Shown: one piece after another, positions 35,822 through 39,328 of the stretch
Layout of the letters: the number at the start of each line of letters is the position of its first letter
Numbering within the stretch: position 1 is the stretch's first letter
Assembly: GCA_050257395.1 (NCBI GenBank)
Contig: JBLMWU010000283.1
Span: 1 to 39,328 of the forward strand
Reading direction: 5' to 3'
Source of the DNA: JAIRTY01 sp050257395
GTDB lineage: Bacteria; Actinomycetota; Actinomycetes; Streptosporangiales; Streptosporangiaceae
DNA: 39,328 bases
Notes under the pieces: model-generated
The model's input: the letters and a program-made list of their open reading frames with translations, nothing else
Database searches by the model: none
Told to the model about the DNA's origin: nothing
Translations under genes and position numbers: made by a program

Positions 35822-37285
35822 TCAGGACTGGCCGAGCCGGGCGGCGGCGGCCTGCCACGCCCGGGTGTCCCCGGCAGGCTGGTACCGCTGCAGCGGCTGG
35901 CTGGCGCGGACCAGCGCCCGCATCCCGGCCAGCCCGGGCGGCGCCGCGCCCAGCGCCCGGGCCTGCACCAGCACGTTGCCCAGGGCCGCCGCCTCGGCCG
36001 GCCCGGCGACCACCGGCAGCCCGCACGCGTCCGCGGTGAGCTGGCACAGCAGCTCGTTGCGGGCCCCGCCGCCGACCACGTGCACGGTGTCCACGTGCCG
36101 GCCGGACAGCGCCTGCGCCTGGCTGACCGCCTGCCGGTGCGCGAGCGCCAGGCTGTCCAGGATGCAGCGCACGGTCCCGGCCGGAGTGGCCGGCGCGGGC
36201 TGCCCGGTGCGCAGGCACGCGGCGGCGATCCGCTCCGGCATGCCGCCGGGCGCCAGGAACTCCGGGTCGCTGGCGTCGACGACCGCCCGCAGCGGCGGCA
36301 CCCGCGCCGCGTCCGCCAGCAGCGTGCCCAGGTCCGCGGGGCCGCCCGCCGCCCAGCTGCGCTGGCATTCCTGCAGCAGCCACAGGCCCATCACGTTGCG
36401 CAGGTAGCGGATGGTGCCGTCGATGCCGGTCTCGTTGGTGAAGCTGGCCCGGCGGCTGTCCTCGGACAGCACCGGGTGCGCCAGCTCCAGTCCCGCCAGC
36501 GACCAGGTGCCGCAGGAGATGTAGGCGAAGGCCGGGCCCTCGGCGGGCACCGCCGCCACCGCCGAGGCGGTGTCGTGCGAGCCGACCGCGATCACCGGCA
36601 CGGCCCGGTCCAGCCCGGCGGCGGTCACCGCCTCGGGCAGCAGCGGCCCCACCGTCTCCCCCGGCTGGCGCAGCGGCGGGAAGATGCCCCGCGGCAGCCC
36701 GGCCCGCCCGATCAGCGCGGTGGCCCAGTCCCGGGCCCGCACGTCGTACAGGCCGGTGGTGGACGCGTTGGTGACCTCCGCCCCGGCCACCCCGGTGAGC
36801 CAGTAGGTCAGCAGGTCGGGGATGAGCAGCAGCGTCGCCGCCGCGCCCAGCTGCGGGCTGCCGGCCGCCGCCACCAGCTGGTAGATGGTGTTGAACGCCA
36901 GCTGCGCCACGCCGGTCACCGCGTACTGCTGCCGGGCGCCGATGGCGGCGAGCACCCGGCCGGCCACGCCCTCGGTGCGGCTGTCGCGGTAGTGGACCGG
37001 GTTGCCCAGCAGCGCGCCGCTCGCGTCCAGCAGGCCGTAGTCCACGCCCCAGGAGTCGATGCCCACGCTGGCCGGCCCGAAGCCGCGGGCGGCGCGCAGG
37101 CCGTCCAGCACGCCGGCGTACAGCCGCAGGATGTCCCAGTGCAGGGTGCCGCCCGCGGTGACCGGGACGTTGGCGAACCGGTGCGCCTCGTGCAGCTCGA
37201 GCTGCCCTGGCCCGGCCCGGCCCACCATGACCCGGCCGCCGGAGGCGCCGAGGTCGGCCGCGGCGACCGCGGTGACGCCGGCCAT
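35822..37285 (-). CDS. rhaB: Rhamnulokinase
   Basis: FGGY-family sugar kinase of 487 residues that phosphorylates L-rhamnulose to rhamnulose 1-phosphate. N-terminal ATP-fold motif DLGASGGRVMVG (11-22), GIDSWGVDYGLLD, LLIPDLLTYWLTG, the sugar-site VGSHDTASAVAAVPA and FAYISCGTWSLAGLEL are typical of RhaB. HVVGGGARNELLCQLTADA is the C-terminal ATP-binding motif. It starts two bases after the stop of the aldolase/dehydrogenase gene, so the two are co-transcribed and translationally linked. It is complete and of standard length. Confidence 0.94.
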   Translation of the reverse strand: MAGVTAVAAADLGASGGRVMVGRAGPGQLELHEAHRFANVPVTAGGTLHWDILRLYAGVLDGLRAARGFGPASVGIDSWGVDYGLLDASGALLGNPVHYRDSRTEGVAGRVLAAIGARQQYAVTGVAQLAFNTIYQLVAAAGSPQLGAAATLLLIPDLLTYWLTGVAGAEVTNASTTGLYDVRARDWATALIGRAGLPRGIFPPLRQPGETVGPLLPEAVTAAGLDRAVPVIAVGSHDTASAVAAVPAEGPAFAYISCGTWSLAGLELAHPVLSEDSRRASFTNETGIDGTIRYLRNVMGLWLLQECQRSWAAGGPADLGTLLADAARVPPLRAVVDASDPEFLAPGGMPERIAAACLRTGQPAPATPAGTVRCILDSLALAHRQAVSQAQALSGRHVDTVHVVGGGARNELLCQLTADACGLPVVAGPAEAAALGNVLVQARALGAAPPGLAGMRALVRASQPLQRYQPAGDTRAWQAAAARLGQS

Positions 37286-37287
37286 CC

Positions 37288-39324
37288 TCAGCGCAGGAAG
37301 GCGGCCGCCACACCCGCGTCCACGGGGATGTGCAGGCCGGTGGTCAGGGACAGGTCGCCCGCGGTCAGCGCGAACACCGCTGCGGCCACGTGCTCGGGCA
37401 GGACCTCCCGCTTGAGCAGGGTGCGCTTGGCGTAGAACGCGCCGAGCCCGGACTCGGGCACCCCGTAGACGGCGGCCCGCTGCGCGCCCCAGCCGCCCGC
37501 GAAGATCCCGGACCCGCGGACCACGCCGTCGGGGTTGACGCCGTTGACCCGGATGCCGTCCTCGCCGAGCTCGGCGGCGAGCAGCCGCACCTGGTGCGCC
37601 TGGTCCGCCTTGGCCGCGCCGTAGGCGATGTTGGCCGGCCCGGCGAACACCGCGTTCTTGCTGCAGATGTAGACGATGTCGCCGCCCATGCCCTGGGCCC
37701 GCATCACCCGCGCCGCCTCCCGGGATACCAGGAACGAGCCTTTCGCCATCACGTCATGCTGGAGATCCCAGTCTGCGGCGGTGGTCTCCAGCAGCGGCCT
37801 GGAAATGGACAGCCCGGCGTTGCTGACCACCAGGTCCACCCCGCCGAAGGCGAGCGCCGCCGCCCGGAAGGCCGCGGCCACGCTCTCCTCGCCGGTCACG
37901 TCGGCGGTGACCGCGACGGCGACGTCCGCGGAGCCCAGCTCCTGTGCGGTCGCGGCGGCCGAGTCCGCGTCCCGGTCGGCCACCACCACGCAGGCGCCCT
38001 CGGCGGCCAGCCGCCGCGCGGTGGCCCGGCCGATGCCCGAGCCGCCGCCGGTCACCAGCGCGACCCGGGTGGCCAGCGGCTTCGGCTTGGGCCGCCGCCG
38101 GAGCTTGGCCTCTTCCAGCTCCCAGTACTCGATGCGGAACTTCTCGCGCTCACCGATCGGGGCGTAGGCGGACACCGACTCGGCGCCGCGCATCACGTTG
38201 ATCGCGTTCAGGTAGAACTCGCCGGCCACCCGGGCGGTCTGCTTGTCCGCGCCGAAGCTGAACATGCCGACGCCAGGCACCAGCACGATCGCCGGGTCCG
38301 CGCCGCGCATCGGCGGCGAGCCCGCGTCCGCGTGCCGCTGGTAGTAGGCCCGGTAGTCCTCCCGGTAGGCGGCGTGCAGCTCCCGGAGCCGGGTGATCAG
38401 CTGCGGGAACGGGGTCCCCGGGGGCAGATCCAGCACCAGCGGCCGGACCTTGGTCCGCAGGAAGTGGTCCGGGCAGGAGGTGCCCAGCGCGGCGAGCCGG
38501 GGGTGCTCGCGGCGGGCGGTGAAGTCCAGCACCGCCGGGCTGTCGTCGTAGTGCCCGACCTGCGGATGGTCGGTGCTGGCCAGGCCGCGGACGACCGGGG
38601 CGAGCTGCGCGGCCAGCACGCGGCGCTCCGCGTCCGGCAGCGCCTCAAAGCCCGCGATGACCGGCCCGAAGGGCTCCGGCCTGCCATGGGCGTCCAGGTA
38701 CCGCTGGGCGGTGCGGATGATGTCCAGCGAGTTGGCCTCGCACTCCTCGCTGGTCGCCCCCCAGGCGGTGATGCCGTGCCCGCCGAGGATGACCCCGATC
38801 GCCTCCGGGTTCGACCGCTGCACCCCGGCGATGTCCAGGCCGAGCTGGAAGCCGGGCCGCCGCCAGGACACCCAGGCGACCCGGCCGCCGAAGCACTCGC
38901 GGGTCAGCGCCTCCCCGTCGGCGGCGGTGGCCAGCGCGATCCCCGCGTCCGGGTGCAGGTGGTCCACGTGCGCGGCGGCCAGCAGGCCGTGCATGGCGGT
39001 GTCGATGGACGGCGCGGCCCCGCCCTTGCCGTGCAGGCAGTAGTCGAACGCGGCGACCATCTCGTCCTCGCGCTCCACGCCCGGGTAGACGTCGGCCAGC
39101 GCGCGCATCCGGTCCAGCCGCAGCACCGCGAGCCCGCTCTCGGTCAGCGTGCCGAGGTCACCACCGGAGCCCTTGACCCACACCAGCTCGACCGGCTCGC
39201 CGGTCACCGGGTCGGTCTCGGTGCCCTTCGCCGAGGTGTTGCCGCCGGCGTAGTTCGTGTTGCGGCGGTCGGCACCGAGACGGTTCGATCGGGCGAGCAG
39301 CTCGGTGACGGTGGGATGGGTCAT
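37288..39324 (-). CDS. rhaD: Bifunctional rhamnulose-1-phosphate aldolase / short-chain dehydrogenase
   Basis: Two-domain protein of 678 residues. The N-terminal class II aldolase (about 15-250) has NTNYAGGNTSAKG, the metal-site His residues in DHLHPDAG (122, 124) and HGITAWG (183). The C-terminal SDR (about 418-675) has TGGGSGIG (425-432) and catalytic Ser555, Tyr568 and Lys572 (YGAAK). Together they split rhamnulose 1-phosphate to dihydroxyacetone phosphate and L-lactaldehyde and oxidise the lactaldehyde, as in the fused RhaDE type. The start at ATG lies four bases from the right edge, so the promoter and any rhamnose isomerase or regulator are outside the window. Confidence 0.93.
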   Translation of the reverse strand: MTHPTVTELLARSNRLGADRRNTNYAGGNTSAKGTETDPVTGEPVELVWVKGSGGDLGTLTESGLAVLRLDRMRALADVYPGVEREDEMVAAFDYCLHGKGGAAPSIDTAMHGLLAAAHVDHLHPDAGIALATAADGEALTRECFGGRVAWVSWRRPGFQLGLDIAGVQRSNPEAIGVILGGHGITAWGATSEECEANSLDIIRTAQRYLDAHGRPEPFGPVIAGFEALPDAERRVLAAQLAPVVRGLASTDHPQVGHYDDSPAVLDFTARREHPRLAALGTSCPDHFLRTKVRPLVLDLPPGTPFPQLITRLRELHAAYREDYRAYYQRHADAGSPPMRGADPAIVLVPGVGMFSFGADKQTARVAGEFYLNAINVMRGAESVSAYAPIGEREKFRIEYWELEEAKLRRRPKPKPLATRVALVTGGGSGIGRATARRLAAEGACVVVADRDADSAAATAQELGSADVAVAVTADVTGEESVAAAFRAAALAFGGVDLVVSNAGLSISRPLLETTAADWDLQHDVMAKGSFLVSREAARVMRAQGMGGDIVYICSKNAVFAGPANIAYGAAKADQAHQVRLLAAELGEDGIRVNGVNPDGVVRGSGIFAGGWGAQRAAVYGVPESGLGAFYAKRTLLKREVLPEHVAAAVFALTAGDLSLTTGLHIPVDAGVAAAFLR

Positions 39325-39328
39325 GGTG

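Noticed and set aside
1..39328. CRISPR arrays, tRNA/rRNA genes, insertion sequences or prophage genes
   Set aside because: No evenly spaced repeats, cloverleaf sequences, transposase or phage motifs were seen in reading either strand.

Overview
The window is very GC-rich (roughly 70-75% by eye), densely coded DNA. GTG, TTG and overlapping ATGA/GTGA starts are frequent. Gene content (actinobacterial-type gas vesicle operon, NrtR-nadABC, TreX/Y/Z, DUF2277, DUF7455, Rv1733c-like and DUF1206 proteins) points to a filamentous or soil-type actinomycete (Actinomycetota, Streptomyces/Streptosporangiales-like). The genus cannot be fixed from the sequence alone. No tRNA, rRNA, CRISPR array, transposase or phage gene was seen, so this looks like chromosomal, mostly metabolic territory.

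Layout. 1-1.4 kb: a possible lipoprotein fragment, a DUF2277 protein and an HD-domain (RelA/SpoT-hydrolase-like) protein. 1.3-7.4 kb: a divergent catabolic locus. A HutC-type GntR regulator and an APC amino-acid/amine permease lie on the minus strand. A choline-kinase-like phosphotransferase and a dimethylglycine/sarcosine-dehydrogenase-like flavoprotein lie on the plus strand. Between them are two identical GTCTAGAC operators, each placed over the -35 of one of two divergent promoters with the same geometry. 7.5-12.4 kb: the de novo NAD operon nadA-nadB-nadC plus a small lipoprotein, divergent from its probable repressor NrtR. A 27-bp palindrome lies between them. 12.5-18 kb: a ten-gene gas vesicle operon in the order gvpY-like, SRPBCC, A, F, G, O, J, L, S, K, preceded by a stress-sigma-like promoter. 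18.3-19 kb: a dienelactone hydrolase. 19-25.5 kb: glgX(treX)-treY-treZ, converting glycogen or maltodextrin to trehalose; treY carries a perfect AT-rich 35-bp palindrome inside its coding sequence. 25.6-30.4 kb: a DUF1206 membrane protein, a GH1 beta-glucosidase and the Tex RNA-binding protein. 30.4-34.1 kb: a TPP riboswitch and the CytX-like thiamine-precursor transporter, followed by a large membrane protein with a spermidine-synthase-like domain. 34.1-35.7 kb: three small conserved actinobacterial proteins. 35.8-39.3 kb: L-rhamnose catabolism, with rhamnulokinase and a bifunctional rhamnulose-1-phosphate aldolase/dehydrogenase.

The most interesting points are the divergent HutC-regulated kinase/demethylase/permease locus of unknown substrate, the intragenic palindromic element in treY, the NrtR palindrome with a lipoprotein attached to the NAD operon, the ribosome binding site embedded in the TPP riboswitch, and the charged low-complexity tails on the gas vesicle accessory proteins.
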